Shown piece by piece: positions 33,876 to 43,051 of a DNA stretch of 64,000 nt. Within the stretch, counting starts at the first letter, position 1, and each line of letters starts with the position of its first letter. The notes beneath the pieces were generated by a model that was not told where the DNA came from, made no database searches, and was given only the letters and a program-made list of their open reading frames with translations. The position numbers and the translations under genes were made by a program. This stretch comes from Thioclava sp. ES.031 (GTDB lineage Bacteria; Pseudomonadota; Alphaproteobacteria; Rhodobacterales; Rhodobacteraceae). The stretch covers positions 3,955,145-4,019,144 of the forward strand of contig NZ_PDJO01000001.1 of NCBI RefSeq assembly GCF_002563775.1. Direction: 5' to 3'.

Positions 33876-34877
33876 ATGAACTATCTCTCTGTTGGAGACA
33901 TGGCGCTGAATTTCCAGATGCGACGCCACAATGCAGCGCTGGATACGAAATTGGCGACCCTTACCCAGGAAGTGACGTCTGGCATAAAATCCGATCTCGG
34001 CGCCGCCGTATCCGGCGACTTCGGCGCGCTCTCCGCGATCGATCGGAGCCTGAGATTGTTCGACGCATTCGACCTCGCCACTACCGAGGCGAGCCAATAT
34101 GCAGACGCGATGCAACACAGCCTCGAGCGGATCGGCAACCTCGACGACGGCATCAGTACGGCCCTCATGTCCGCCGCAACCACCTCCAGCAAGATCATGA
34201 TCGACGCGACCGTCGCGTCGGCAGCCGAAAAGTTCGACGCGCTGATCGCGACGCTCAACACGAATTCTGTCGGACGCTACATATTTGCGGGCGATCAAGG
34301 AGATACGACCCCGCTGTCCGATGCCGAAACGATTATCACGTCCCTGTCTGCGGAGATTTCAGGGGCCACGAATGCGACGGATGTACTCGCGACCCTTGAT
34401 ACGTGGTTCGCCGACCCAAGCGGTTTCAGCGCAACCTCCTATCAAGGTGGCGAAGCCAGGGGAAAATTCCACATCGCAGAGGGCGAAACCGCCGCGATCG
34501 ATGTCACCGCAAATGACCCACGCGTCAAAGATGCGATCAAGGGCTACGCCATAGGCACGCTTTTGCACCGGGGTTTGTTTGACGGAGACCTGGCCGAGCG
34601 AAGTGCGCTTGCGAAGGAAGCGGGTGAGAGAATTCACTCGGGATCTCTCGCAACTGTCGAACTCGCTGCCGAAGTCGGTTCGTTCGAAGGCAAAGTCGCC
34701 TCGGCAGCGACACGGAACGATAGCGAACGCGCCAGCCTTGAAATTGCACGGACGAAACTCATCGGCGTCGACCCGTACGACTCGGCAACCGCGCTTGAAG
34801 CCGTACGCTCCCAGATCGAGACGCTCTATCTTCTGACAAGTCGGCTCTCGAACCTCTCGATGACGGATTACATGTGA
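33876..34877 (+). CDS. flgL: Flagellar hook-associated protein 3 / flagellin-like FlgL
   Basis: Protein of 333 residues with the flagellin/FlgL N-terminal helix (LNFQMRRHNAALDTKLATLTQEVTSG) and a C-terminal helix (ALEAVRSQIETLYLLTSRLSNLSMTDYM). NSVGRYIFAGDQGDTTPL matches the FlgL middle. It forms the last junction ring below the filament. The order flgK-flgL supports FlgL rather than flagellin. The stop overlaps the flgI start by one base (TGATG). Confidence 0.9.
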   Translation: MNYLSVGDMALNFQMRRHNAALDTKLATLTQEVTSGIKSDLGAAVSGDFGALSAIDRSLRLFDAFDLATTEASQYADAMQHSLERIGNLDDGISTALMSAATTSSKIMIDATVASAAEKFDALIATLNTNSVGRYIFAGDQGDTTPLSDAETIITSLSAEISGATNATDVLATLDTWFADPSGFSATSYQGGEARGKFHIAEGETAAIDVTANDPRVKDAIKGYAIGTLLHRGLFDGDLAERSALAKEAGERIHSGSLATVELAAEVGSFEGKVASAATRNDSERASLEIARTKLIGVDPYDSATALEAVRSQIETLYLLTSRLSNLSMTDYM

Positions 34878-35974
34878 TGTGGCGCTGGTTACTCGTTGCC
34901 CTCGTTTTACTTCCGCAGATCGCTCTTTGCGCCCCGATCCGCATTAAGGATCTGGTCGAATTCGACGGAGTGCGCGGGAATGATCTCGTCGGCTATGGTC
35001 TGGTCGTTGGATTGAACGGCACGGGCGACGGGTTGCGCAACGCTCCCTTTACCGAAGAGATCATGTCGAACATGCTCGAACGGCTCGGCGTTAACGTTAC
35101 CGGGGAACAGTTTCGACCGAAGAACGTCGCCGCCGTTATGATCACGGCGAGCTTGCCACCCTTCGCACGCGCCGGAAGCCAGATCGACATCACAGTCTCA
35201 GCGATTGGTGACGCCAAAAGCCTTCTTGGCGGCACCCTCGTAATGACCCCTTTGAAAGCGGCAGATGGCGAGATCTATGCGGTCGCGCAAGGCGCGATCA
35301 TTGCTGGCGGCGCCGTCGCACAAGGTAACGCCGCTTCGGTGACTCAAGGCGTGCCGACCTCAGGAAATATTCCATCCGGCGCGCGCGTCGAGCGCGAAAT
35401 CGCATTCGAGATAAATGATCTCAATACGGTGCGCCTCGCGCTGCGCACGCCCGACTTCACCACTGCAAGCCGAATTGAAACCGCCATTAACCGCGAATAC
35501 GGGCGCCGCGTCGCGGAAATGCTCGATGGCGGCACTGTCGCTTTGAACATTCGCGAGACCCGCGCGCGCTCGGTCGCGCATGCGATCGGCCGGGTGGAGA
35601 ATCTCAGTGTCGAACCGGAACAACGTGCCCGGGTCGTGGTCGACCAGCGTTCGGGCACGATCGTTATGGGGCGCGACGTGCGGATTTCGCGCGTTGCCGT
35701 CAGCCAGGGGAACCTGACCCTCAAAGTCGAGGAAAGCCCCCTCGTGGTGCAACCCAACCCGTTTTCGCAAGGAGATACGGTCGTCGTCCCCAGATCGCAG
35801 GCGACTCTCACAGAAGAGCCAGGCATTCGCATGGCCGAAGTTCCACAGGGCAGCTCGCTATCGGAATTGGTCGCGGGGCTCAACGCGCTCGGCGTTAGCC
35901 CGCGCGACATGATCGACATCCTCAAGAGCATCAATGCTGCGGGCGCGTTGCATGCCGAATTTGTCGTGAATTGA
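34877..35974 (+). CDS. flgI: Flagellar P-ring protein FlgI
   Basis: Periplasmic ring subunit of 365 residues with a Sec signal peptide (MWRWLLVALVLLPQIALCA) and the family signatures RIKDLVEFDGVRGNDLVGYGLVVGLNGTGDGLRNAPFT, SIGDAKSLLGGTLVMTPLKAADGEIYAVAQG and the C-terminal LVAGLNALGVSPRDMIDILKSINAAGALHAE. It assembles around the rod in peptidoglycan. flgA and flgH, its usual companions, are not in the window. Start is the ATG at 34877. Confidence 0.95.
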   Translation: MWRWLLVALVLLPQIALCAPIRIKDLVEFDGVRGNDLVGYGLVVGLNGTGDGLRNAPFTEEIMSNMLERLGVNVTGEQFRPKNVAAVMITASLPPFARAGSQIDITVSAIGDAKSLLGGTLVMTPLKAADGEIYAVAQGAIIAGGAVAQGNAASVTQGVPTSGNIPSGARVEREIAFEINDLNTVRLALRTPDFTTASRIETAINREYGRRVAEMLDGGTVALNIRETRARSVAHAIGRVENLSVEPEQRARVVVDQRSGTIVMGRDVRISRVAVSQGNLTLKVEESPLVVQPNPFSQGDTVVVPRSQATLTEEPGIRMAEVPQGSSLSELVAGLNALGVSPRDMIDILKSINAAGALHAEFVVN

Positions 35975-36012
35975 CCTGAAGCCTCGAGAACGACTGCCCT
36001 GAAACAAGCGAA

Positions 36013-36032
36013 GCGGAACCTTGCGGTTCCGC
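36013..36032. terminator. Hairpin between flgI and tRNA-Thr
   Basis: GCGGAACC, loop TTGC, GGTTCCGC: a perfect 8-bp stem. Read on the minus strand it is followed by TTCGCTTGTTT, a loose T-run, so it probably ends the tRNA-Thr transcript; it can also stop the flgI transcript coming the other way. Confidence 0.7.
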
Positions 36033-36056
36033 CTCTGCGCCTGAACTTTCAGGAAG

Positions 36057-36132
36057 TGGTGCCGGTGATAGGACTCGAACCTACGACCCCATCATTACGA
36101 ATGACGTGCTCTACCAGCTGAGCTACACCGGC
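36057..36132 (-). tRNA. tRNA-Thr (anticodon CGU)
   Basis: A complete cloverleaf of 76 bases including an encoded CCA. Acceptor GCCGGTG pairs with CACCGGC; the D-arm has GCTC-AGCTGGTA-GAGC; anticodon stem CGTCA/TGATG encloses the loop TTCGTAA, giving anticodon CGU for codon ACG; the T-arm has GTTCGAGTC. The tRNA reads ACG, and TsaD/TsaE products in this window modify its A37. Confidence 0.97.
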
Positions 36133-36184
36133 ACTGTGGCGGGCGATTACCATGCTCTTTCGGGGATGTGTAGCCCCAAAATGA

Positions 36185-37702
36185 TCAAGCTGTCGCAGTT
36201 CCGCTTTGCGTCTCCTTCGATGCGCTTGCAGCCTCGCCTTCCTCCTTCGGCGGATCGACGATTTCCGCGTCCTGAATGGGGGCGTCTTCGGCTTCATCCT
36301 CTTTCTTGGGCGAGGGTTCGGCACTCGGCTTGCCCACGATCAAGGGCAGCATCTCCGCCCCATGCGGCAGCGGCGACTGCGCCTGTTGCGGTTCGCGCCA
36401 GCTGAGCGTGTCGAAGCCACCGCAATTGTCGCAGATAGGCGTCCATTCGGACTGAATATTCTGACATTTATCGCAGCACCATTGCGGACCGCGCGGCGCA
36501 GTCAGGGCTCGGGCCAACCACCCGCGCACGACGACATCCTCCGCCCCTTCGCCACGCTCGACCGCCGCCATGATCGTCAGCGACCGGGCCGTCGGATGGG
36601 TTTCGACGAGATCGCCCAGCGCCCGGCGCGCCGCCGGGAAGTCTTCGGCCGCGATGTTCAGTTCCGCTTTCAGAAGGCGGGTTTCCTCATGATCGGGACG
36701 GCTCGAAAGCAGCTTCGAGAATCGCTTCAGCCGTGCTTCCGGCGTCTCATCCGGGGTAATCTCCGCGAAAGCGGTCGCAAGATCCGGATGCGGCCGCACT
36801 TCCCAAGCCTTGCGCAGGATGCGTTCCGCCGCGCCTTTCTTGCCCTTGTCGATATAGGCGCGCGCCGCCATCACGACGGCAGGCACCAGATCGGGCGACG
36901 CTTTGGCAGCCGAAATCGCGGCTTCGCGCGCCTCGACGCTCGCGCCTTCCTGCCAGACGCCCTTGGCCTCTTGCAGCGCGAGGACAGCATCGCGGCGCTT
37001 ATGGACGTCACGCGGCAATTCGCCCTGACGCATCTTCGCCTGCAAAATCTCCCGCGCGCCTTTCCAGTCGCCCGTTTCGGTCTGCAGACCCAGAAGCGTA
37101 TCCTGAACTTCACGGTGACGCGGCTTGATCGCATAGGCTTTCTGCGCGAGCTTCAGCGCCGTTTCGGTATCGCCCTCTTCGAGCTTCTGGCGCAGCAGCC
37201 CGCGAATCCCCACGAACCGCGTGCGGTCATCGGCAAGGAGCCGTTTGTAAACTTCGGTCGCTTTCTTCGAGTCGCCCGAGGCTTCCGCCGCCTGCGCGGT
37301 GAGAAGGTTGGTCAGCTCCGGGCGTTGCAGATAGCGCTCGGCCTTCGCCGCTTTCGACATGGCGAGCTTGCCCTCGCCGGATGCGGCTGCGAGCAGCCCT
37401 TCGGACAGAGCCTGATAGCCTTTGCGTTCACGATGCCGGTCGAAATAGCGGGTAATCGCGGTTTCGTCGCCCGCGAGGAAGCGCAGGAAGGCGACCACCA
37501 GACCGACGACCCGGATCACGATCCAGACCGCGATGAAGAGGATGATCGCCGCGATCACCGCCTGCAGCGGCCCCAAGGTGAATTCCATACCGAGCGTCGT
37601 GATCCGCAGACCGCCCGTCATCTCGGCGAGATGCGCGAGGCCCAGGGTCGCCGCGGCGACGACAATCAGAAACAGCGCGATTTTGATGAATGACCAGATC
37701 AT
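36185..37702 (-). CDS. hemY: HemY-type membrane protein of the heme locus
   Basis: Protein of 505 residues with two N-terminal membrane helices (MIWSFIKIALFLIVVAAATLGLAHL; FTLGPLQAVIAAIILFIAVWIVIRVVGLVVAFLRF) and a HemY-N plus TPR-like helical array (YQALSEGLLAAASGEGKLAMSKAAKAERYL onwards). The C-terminus has a zinc-ribbon-like CCDKCQN...CDNCGGF. HemY homologues are linked to late heme synthesis but have no proven enzyme activity. Start at 37702 behind AAGGAGACAGAC. It follows mic60 and hemD in one direction. Confidence 0.88.
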   Translation of the reverse strand: MIWSFIKIALFLIVVAAATLGLAHLAEMTGGLRITTLGMEFTLGPLQAVIAAIILFIAVWIVIRVVGLVVAFLRFLAGDETAITRYFDRHRERKGYQALSEGLLAAASGEGKLAMSKAAKAERYLQRPELTNLLTAQAAEASGDSKKATEVYKRLLADDRTRFVGIRGLLRQKLEEGDTETALKLAQKAYAIKPRHREVQDTLLGLQTETGDWKGAREILQAKMRQGELPRDVHKRRDAVLALQEAKGVWQEGASVEAREAAISAAKASPDLVPAVVMAARAYIDKGKKGAAERILRKAWEVRPHPDLATAFAEITPDETPEARLKRFSKLLSSRPDHEETRLLKAELNIAAEDFPAARRALGDLVETHPTARSLTIMAAVERGEGAEDVVVRGWLARALTAPRGPQWCCDKCQNIQSEWTPICDNCGGFDTLSWREPQQAQSPLPHGAEMLPLIVGKPSAEPSPKKEDEAEDAPIQDAEIVDPPKEEGEAASASKETQSGTATA

Positions 37703-37712
37703 GTCTGTCTCC

Positions 37713-39194
37713 TTATTGCGTCGCGCCAAGCTGGTTGGCCGCGTCGAGCGCAGCCACCCTTGCTTTCGCCTGGTTCACCCAGTCGGACATCGCCTCCTGC
37801 GCGGGGTCGGGCAGTTTCGCGATCTCGTCGAGCGCCTCGGACAAGGCCCCCCGGTCGACACCGGCCTGCGCGCGCGACAGAACCGCATCCGCGCTATCGC
37901 CCTCTTTCGGCGCGACCGAGCGTGCCCCGGTCTGAGCCAGAAGGAAGGCGCCGACGCGATCGCTGATCGAGCCACCCGTCTCGGTGCGGCGCGCCGCCTG
38001 AAGCGCTGCCCGCGCGGCATCCGGGAAGCTCGATTGCAGCGACTGCAGGCTCGGAATGTCGCCACTGAGCGCCGCCGGTATTTCGACACCCGCGTCACGC
38101 AGATCGGCCAGCGGTGCATCGAGCGAAGTGCCCGCATCCAGCGCCGCTTTCACGCGCGCGGCCGCAGCCTGCGTCATTGCCGCCTTGGCGGCAGCTTCGC
38201 TTTGCGATTTCAGGCTCTGCGCCTGCGCTTCGGCTTCTTTGATCCGGGCTTCGGCGGCTTTCGCGGCCGCTTCGATCTCGGCTTGCGCCGCGCTGCCGCC
38301 AGTGTCGGTCTGCAGCGACGCGATCTGCGTTTTCAGATCTTCCAGCGCAGATTTATTCGCCCGGATCTCCGCATTGACCTGATCGAGCGCGCTTTGCACG
38401 CCAGACAGGTCCGGCGCAGGCGGCTGCGACGACTTCAGGGTCGCGATCTCTTCGGAGAGTTGGCCGATTTGCTTCGATTGGTCATCGAGTTTGGCTTGAA
38501 TAGCCGCCTCGTCCACCGGGGCCGGCGCGGTCGGCAGCAATCCCGCAAGCTGCGGCGGCAGATTCGGGATCGCCCAGATCGCGACACCCGCTCCGATCAA
38601 AGCAGCAATCACACCGCCCAGGAAAGCGGACCCGAACCCGCCGCGCTTTTCGATCACCGGCTGGGGCGAGGTGCTCGCCTTTGTCGTATCGCTTTTCGGC
38701 GGAGTCTTGTCGGTGGTCGTGGCGCTCGCGGACTTCGCGGCCTGCGCTTTATCTTCCGATGCGCCGCTTGCGGCCGTTTTCTTCGGCTCGGCCTCCGGTT
38801 TTGCACTGGTCGTGGCCGGGGTCGAGGTCGTCTCGGCCTTCGCAGTCGCAGAACCGGACTTCGGTGCCGCATCGGACTTCGCAGGGGTCTGCGCTTTGGT
38901 TGCCGGCGTGGAGGTCGGCTTGGCGGTCCCGCTCGCGCTCTTGGAGGTATCCGCTTTGGTCGCTGGCGTAGACGTGGAGGACGACTTCGCGGGCGTGCTA
39001 GATTTCGATGCCGTAGCCGGCTTGCTGGACGCGGCCTCGCTCGACTTGTCCGCCGCCTCGGGAGTCGTGGCGGCCTTGCTATCCTTCGGGGTTTGCGAAG
39101 AGGTTGCGTCGGATTTGGTCTCGGACTCGGTCGTCGATTTCGCGTCTTCCGGCTTGCTCGTATCGGAAGATTTCCCGGTTGTCCGTTTCGCCAT
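37713..39194 (-). CDS. Alphaproteobacterial Mic60/mitofilin-like protein
   Basis: Protein of 493 residues. Residues 1-180 are a low-complexity Ser/Thr/Lys/Ala/Pro-rich cytosolic tail; one membrane helix follows (GGFGSAFLGGVIAALIGAGVAIWAIP, about 187-209). A coiled coil covers 225-340 (AAIQAKLDDQSKQIGQLSEEIATLK and AAAKAAEARIKEAEAQAQSL), and a mitofilin-like end includes APLADLRDAGVEIPAALSGDIPSLQSLQSSFPDAARAAL and DSADAVLSRAQAGVDRGALSEALDEIAKLPDPA. Alphaproteobacterial Mic60 genes beside hemD and hemY are known and shape intracytoplasmic membranes. Function inferred from architecture and location. Confidence 0.82.
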   Translation of the reverse strand: MAKRTTGKSSDTSKPEDAKSTTESETKSDATSSQTPKDSKAATTPEAADKSSEAASSKPATASKSSTPAKSSSTSTPATKADTSKSASGTAKPTSTPATKAQTPAKSDAAPKSGSATAKAETTSTPATTSAKPEAEPKKTAASGASEDKAQAAKSASATTTDKTPPKSDTTKASTSPQPVIEKRGGFGSAFLGGVIAALIGAGVAIWAIPNLPPQLAGLLPTAPAPVDEAAIQAKLDDQSKQIGQLSEEIATLKSSQPPAPDLSGVQSALDQVNAEIRANKSALEDLKTQIASLQTDTGGSAAQAEIEAAAKAAEARIKEAEAQAQSLKSQSEAAAKAAMTQAAAARVKAALDAGTSLDAPLADLRDAGVEIPAALSGDIPSLQSLQSSFPDAARAALQAARRTETGGSISDRVGAFLLAQTGARSVAPKEGDSADAVLSRAQAGVDRGALSEALDEIAKLPDPAQEAMSDWVNQAKARVAALDAANQLGATQ

Positions 39195-39262
39195 CGTCTA
39201 AGCCCTCCACTGCCGCACCAAATTGCGCGTTCACATCAACTTAGAAGTCAGTCCGCGACTGC

Positions 39263-39988
39263 TCAACCCGCCTTTTGCCTTTGCAGCAAGACGGCAAGCG
39301 CATCGAGCATCCCTTGCGCATCGGGATGCGAGGCAACTTCCAGATGGCACAAGCTAGCGCTTTTGAGGCGAGACGCCACTGCCTCGCTCATGGCTGCGAC
39401 AAAGAGCGGCGGCTTAGGCGCATCGGGCATAGAATTTAGGAAGCGATCCGCCGCGTTTGGCGAGAAAATCGGCACTAACACAGGGCGCGATGCGCGCAGA
39501 ACCGCCTGCGCCCCATCGCTCAACGGGCGTGAGACTTGGCGGTAAATGATCGCGGATTCAGTCTCTATTCCGGCGGAATTCAGCCGATTTTCGAGATCGA
39601 AGGCGACCTGCTCGCCCCTAAGAAACAGCAGTTTTCCGCCGAGCTCCCGCTGCGCGATCATTTCGCTCAACGTCTCCGCATCGCCCGGCCCGGCGATCGC
39701 ATCGAACCCGGCCTCGCGTGCCGCCTGCGCCGTGCGCTGTCCCACGCAATAGGCGCGGCGACCCTGTCCCTGAGCCAGTCGTCGGAACGCGGCCACGGCA
39801 TTTTGCGAGGTGAAGATTGCGGTCTGAAACTCGGGGATCGGCGTGTCTAGAGGCTCGATCTCCGTGAGCGGAGAGACCACGACGGGCCAATCATGCCCAA
39901 ACCTGTTGCGAAATGCCTCGACGAATCCTTCTGCCGCGACGGCGGGTCGCGTGACGAGGAGAATCGGTCTCTCAGGCTGGCTGTCCAT
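39263..39988 (-). CDS. hemD: Uroporphyrinogen-III synthase
   Basis: Enzyme of 241 residues that closes and inverts ring D of hydroxymethylbilane in tetrapyrrole synthesis. It is poorly conserved; recognisable pieces are [82 protein letters not shown] and [12 protein letters not shown]. hemC is not adjacent. The next genes, mic60-like and hemY, complete the usual cluster. A copy of the AG-TCT-CTATT word (39557-39569) uses the rare codon ATA. Confidence 0.9.
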   Translation of the reverse strand: MDSQPERPILLVTRPAVAAEGFVEAFRNRFGHDWPVVVSPLTEIEPLDTPIPEFQTAIFTSQNAVAAFRRLAQGQGRRAYCVGQRTAQAAREAGFDAIAGPGDAETLSEMIAQRELGGKLLFLRGEQVAFDLENRLNSAGIETESAIIYRQVSRPLSDGAQAVLRASRPVLVPIFSPNAADRFLNSMPDAPKPPLFVAAMSEAVASRLKSASLCHLEVASHPDAQGMLDALAVLLQRQKAG

Positions 39989-40061
39989 CCACCGCCCCGG
40001 GATTGTGCGAACGCTTCCCCGGTGTTACCTGCGTTGGATAACCCACGCAACAGGCGCCCCG

Positions 40062-41156
40062 ATGACCGATAAGCTGACCTTTCTCGGGCTGGAATCGAGC
40101 TGCGACGATACGGCAGCGGCGATCGTGCGCCTGACGGATGGCCAGCCGGAGATCCTCTCGAGTGTCGTCGCCGGGCAGACCGATCTGCATGCGGCCTTCG
40201 GTGGCGTGGTCCCCGAAATCGCCGCGCGCGCGCATGCCGAGAAGCTCGATCTCTGCGTCGAAGAGGCGCTGGAAGAGGCCGGGCTTGGGCTCGACGCGCT
40301 GGATGGCATCGCGGTGACGGCGGGTCCGGGGCTGATCGGCGGGGTGATGTCGGGCGTGATGTGCGCCAAGGGTCTCGCCGCCGGGGCGGGTTTGCCGTTG
40401 GTTGGCGTTAACCACTTGGCGGGCCATGCGCTGACCCCGCGCCTGACCGACGGGCTGACATTTCCCTATCTGATGCTGCTGGTCTCGGGCGGGCATTGCC
40501 AGTTTCTGATCGCGAAAGGGCCGGAAGATTTCTCGCGGCTCGGCGGCACGATCGACGACGCGCCGGGCGAGGCCTTCGACAAGGCGGCGAAGCTGATGGC
40601 CCTGCCCCAACCCGGCGGACCCTCCGTCGAGGCCGAGGCGCGCAAGGGCGACCCCAAAGCTTTCGCTTTCCCGCGTCCCCTGCTGGATCGGCCCGGCTGC
40701 GATATGTCCTTCTCTGGGCTGAAGACCGCGCTGCTGCGCGCCCGCGATCAGGTGGTGGCGGAGCATGGCGGGCTGCCGCGCCAGATCCGCGCCGACCTTT
40801 GCGCGGGTTTCCAGCAAGCGATTGCGGATGTCCTGATCGAGAAGTCGCGGCGCGCCTTGGCGGAGTACCTGAAACTCGCACCCGCCAACCCCGGCTTCGC
40901 GGTCGCAGGCGGTGTCGCGGCAAATCAGGCCATTCGGGCTGGATTAGAGACTGTTTCACGGGAAATGGGCGCTGAATTCGTGGCCCCGCCCTTGAAGCTT
41001 TGCACCGATAACGCAGCGATGATCGCGTGGGCCGGGATCGAGCGGTTCCGCAGTGGCGCGCAAGACGGGATGGACCTGACCGCCCGCCCCCGCTGGCCGC
41101 TGGATCGCAGTGCCGCACCGCTTCTTGGATCGGGAAAGAAGGGGGCCAAGGCATGA
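40062..41156 (+). CDS. tsaD: tRNA N6-adenosine threonylcarbamoyltransferase TsaD
   Basis: Protein of 364 residues that transfers threonylcarbamoyl to A37 of ANN-decoding tRNAs. [15 protein letters not shown] at the N-terminus, [12 protein letters not shown], the metal-binding HLAGH ([13 protein letters not shown]), [11 protein letters not shown] and [11 protein letters not shown] are all present. The start at 40062 gives the normal length. It is coupled to gpsA by ATGA. A parS-like stretch (40952-40967, 13 of 16) sits inside it. Confidence 0.97.
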   Translation: MTDKLTFLGLESSCDDTAAAIVRLTDGQPEILSSVVAGQTDLHAAFGGVVPEIAARAHAEKLDLCVEEALEEAGLGLDALDGIAVTAGPGLIGGVMSGVMCAKGLAAGAGLPLVGVNHLAGHALTPRLTDGLTFPYLMLLVSGGHCQFLIAKGPEDFSRLGGTIDDAPGEAFDKAAKLMALPQPGGPSVEAEARKGDPKAFAFPRPLLDRPGCDMSFSGLKTALLRARDQVVAEHGGLPRQIRADLCAGFQQAIADVLIEKSRRALAEYLKLAPANPGFAVAGGVAANQAIRAGLETVSREMGAEFVAPPLKLCTDNAAMIAWAGIERFRSGAQDGMDLTARPRWPLDRSAAPLLGSGKKGAKA

Positions 41157-42109
41157 GTATTTCGGTCCTGGGCGCGGGCGCTTTCGGCACGGCGATGGCG
41201 GTGACGCTGTCGCAAAACGGGCCGGTGACCCTTTGGGCGCGCGATGCCGAGCATGTGCAGGCCATGCGCGGGAGCGGCGAGAACGCACGCCGCCTTCCGG
41301 GTGTCAAACTGCCCGAAAACGTCACTATTTCGGCGGAAATCGCAGATGCGCTTCAGGCTGAGACGCTGCTTCTCGCGATGCCGATGCAGAAGATGGCCGG
41401 GTTTCTCGACACGCATTCCGACACGCTTGCGGGCAAGACCCTCGTCTCCTGCTCCAAGGGGATCGACCTCTCCACCGGCCAGGGGCCGACAGCCCTGATC
41501 CGCGCGAAAGTGCCGGGCGCGCGGGCTGCCGTGCTGACCGGACCGAGCTTTGCCGGCGATATCGCGCGCGGCCTTCCGACCGCGCTGACGCTTGCCTGCG
41601 CCGATCATTCCGAGGAGCTGCAGGCCGAGCTGTCGACACCGACGCTGCGGCTGTATCGCACGACCGACACGACCGGGGCGGAACTCGGCGGCGCGCTGAA
41701 GAATGTCTACGCGATCGCCGCAGGCACCGTGATCGGCGCGGGGCTTGGCGATTCCGCGCGCGCCGCGCTGATGACCCGCGGTTTCGCAGAGATGTTGCGG
41801 ATCGCGATGGAATTGGGCGCCCGGCCCGAGACGCTGTCGGGCCTGTCGGGCTTCGGCGATCTGGTGCTGACCTGCACCTCGGCGCAATCGCGCAATTTCC
41901 GGCTGGGCCACGCGATCGGCGCGGGCGAAGCCTTCGATCCCTCGATCACCGTCGAGGGCGCCGCGACCGCGCAGGCCCTGAACAAGCTGGCCCATGCGCG
42001 CGGGTTGGAAATTCCGGTCGCCGCGATGGTTCTTGCGCTTACCGAACAGTCAATCAGCGTGGATGAGGCGATGCAGGCTCTGCTCGCCCGCCCCTTGAAG
42101 GAGGAATGA
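41153..42109 (+). CDS. gpsA: NAD(P)+-dependent glycerol-3-phosphate dehydrogenase
   Basis: Cytosolic enzyme of 318 residues that makes sn-glycerol 3-phosphate for membrane lipids. The Rossmann loop [18 protein letters not shown] is at the N-terminus; [45 protein letters not shown] (catalytic Lys) and [22 protein letters not shown] follow. Start is the ATG overlapping the tsaD stop. Downstream yciI follows one base after the stop. Confidence 0.96.
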   Translation: MSISVLGAGAFGTAMAVTLSQNGPVTLWARDAEHVQAMRGSGENARRLPGVKLPENVTISAEIADALQAETLLLAMPMQKMAGFLDTHSDTLAGKTLVSCSKGIDLSTGQGPTALIRAKVPGARAAVLTGPSFAGDIARGLPTALTLACADHSEELQAELSTPTLRLYRTTDTTGAELGGALKNVYAIAAGTVIGAGLGDSARAALMTRGFAEMLRIAMELGARPETLSGLSGFGDLVLTCTSAQSRNFRLGHAIGAGEAFDPSITVEGAATAQALNKLAHARGLEIPVAAMVLALTEQSISVDEAMQALLARPLKEE

Positions 42110-42110
42110 G

Positions 42111-42380
42111 ATGTATTTTGCCGTGATCTGCCGCGACAAGCCCGGCGCTCTGCAAACCCGGATGGACAACCGCGAGAAGCACCTCGCCTATATCGAGGAG
42201 ACCGGCGCGGTATTCATGGCGGGCCCGTTTCTCGAGAATGACCAGATGGTCGGCTCGCTCGTGATCGTGGAGGTCGACAGCCTCGAGGCCGCGCAGGACT
42301 GGGCCGCGAACGATCCCTATGCCAAGGCGGGGCTGTTCGAGGATGTGCAGGTCAAAGCGTGGAAAAAGGTGATCGGCTGA
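42111..42380 (+). CDS. YciI-like protein
   Basis: Small protein of 89 residues in the YCII family: MYFAVICRDKPGALQTRMDNREKHLAYIEE, AGPFLENDQMVGSLVIVEVDSLEAAQDWAANDPYAKAGLF. YciI proteins have a ferredoxin-like fold with a conserved His-Asp pair; the His (HLAYIEE) and Asp (NDPYAKAG) are visible. The role is unknown. It sits in the tsaD-gpsA-yciI-EVE operon with minimal spacing. Confidence 0.9.
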   Translation: MYFAVICRDKPGALQTRMDNREKHLAYIEETGAVFMAGPFLENDQMVGSLVIVEVDSLEAAQDWAANDPYAKAGLFEDVQVKAWKKVIG

Positions 42381-42802
42381 TGCGGTACTGGCTGTTCAAA
42401 TCGGAACCCAACAAGTTTTCCTGGGACGATCTGGTCGCCAAGGGCGATGCGGGCGAGGAATGGGACGGCATCCGCAACTATCTCGCGCGTAACAACATGC
42501 GCGAGATGAAGATCGGCGATCGCGGCCTGTTCTACCATTCGAATATCGGCAAGGAAGTCGTCGGGATCTGCGAGGTCGTGGCCGAGAGCCATCCGGATTC
42601 GACCACCGACGATCCGCGCTGGGATTGCGTGGACCTCAAGGCAGTGCGGCCCTTCACCAAGCCGGTGACGCTGGCCGATGTGAAAGGCGAGCCGCGCCTG
42701 TCGGAGATGTCGCTTGTAACCTCGATGCGGCTGTCGGTTCAGCCGGTCACCGAAGAGGAATGGAAGATCGTCTGCGAGATGGGCGAGACCGATCCGACCT
42801 GA
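42380..42802 (+). CDS. EVE domain (PUA-like) protein
   Basis: Protein of 140 residues with MRYWLFKSEPNKFSWDDLV, WDGIRNYLARNNMREMKIGDRGLFYHSN and GICEVVAESHPDSTTDDPRWDCVDLKAV, the EVE family signature. EVE domains bind modified nucleobases in nucleic acids. The start overlaps the yciI stop by one base (TGATG). A 10-bp hairpin lies 12 bases after the stop. Confidence 0.92.
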   Translation: MRYWLFKSEPNKFSWDDLVAKGDAGEEWDGIRNYLARNNMREMKIGDRGLFYHSNIGKEVVGICEVVAESHPDSTTDDPRWDCVDLKAVRPFTKPVTLADVKGEPRLSEMSLVTSMRLSVQPVTEEEWKIVCEMGETDPT

Positions 42803-42814
42803 GCCAGATAAAAC

Positions 42815-42848
42815 AGGAGGGTTCCGGCACCCCAGCCAGAACCCTCCT
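42815..42848 (+). terminator. Hairpin after the tsaD-gpsA-yciI-EVE operon
   Basis: AGGAGGGTTC (42815-42824) pairs with GAACCCTCCT (42839-42848), 10 bp, 14-base loop, followed by TCACC. It lacks a T-run, so termination may be Rho-assisted. The remaining 200 bases to 43051 are less G+C-rich and hold no convincing gene. Confidence 0.6.
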
Positions 42849-43051
42849 TCACCCACGTGCACCCCTACGCACCACACGTGAAACTAAATCTCGGGTCTGG
42901 CCATCCTGGCCTCTGTCTTATCCGTATATGCAAAGATGCGGTCGCGCAAATGGCATCTACGGACAATATTCCTAAAATTCAGGGCGTTAACGGGAAACTC
43001 ACGCCGAAAACGCGTGATTGCCATAGGGCGCCGCCGCACTAATCTAGGGGC

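Noticed and set aside
42857..43042. 61-codon frame in the gap before the CbiX-like gene
   Set aside because: No ribosome site, no motif, composition unlike the neighbouring genes, and it crosses the likely promoter.
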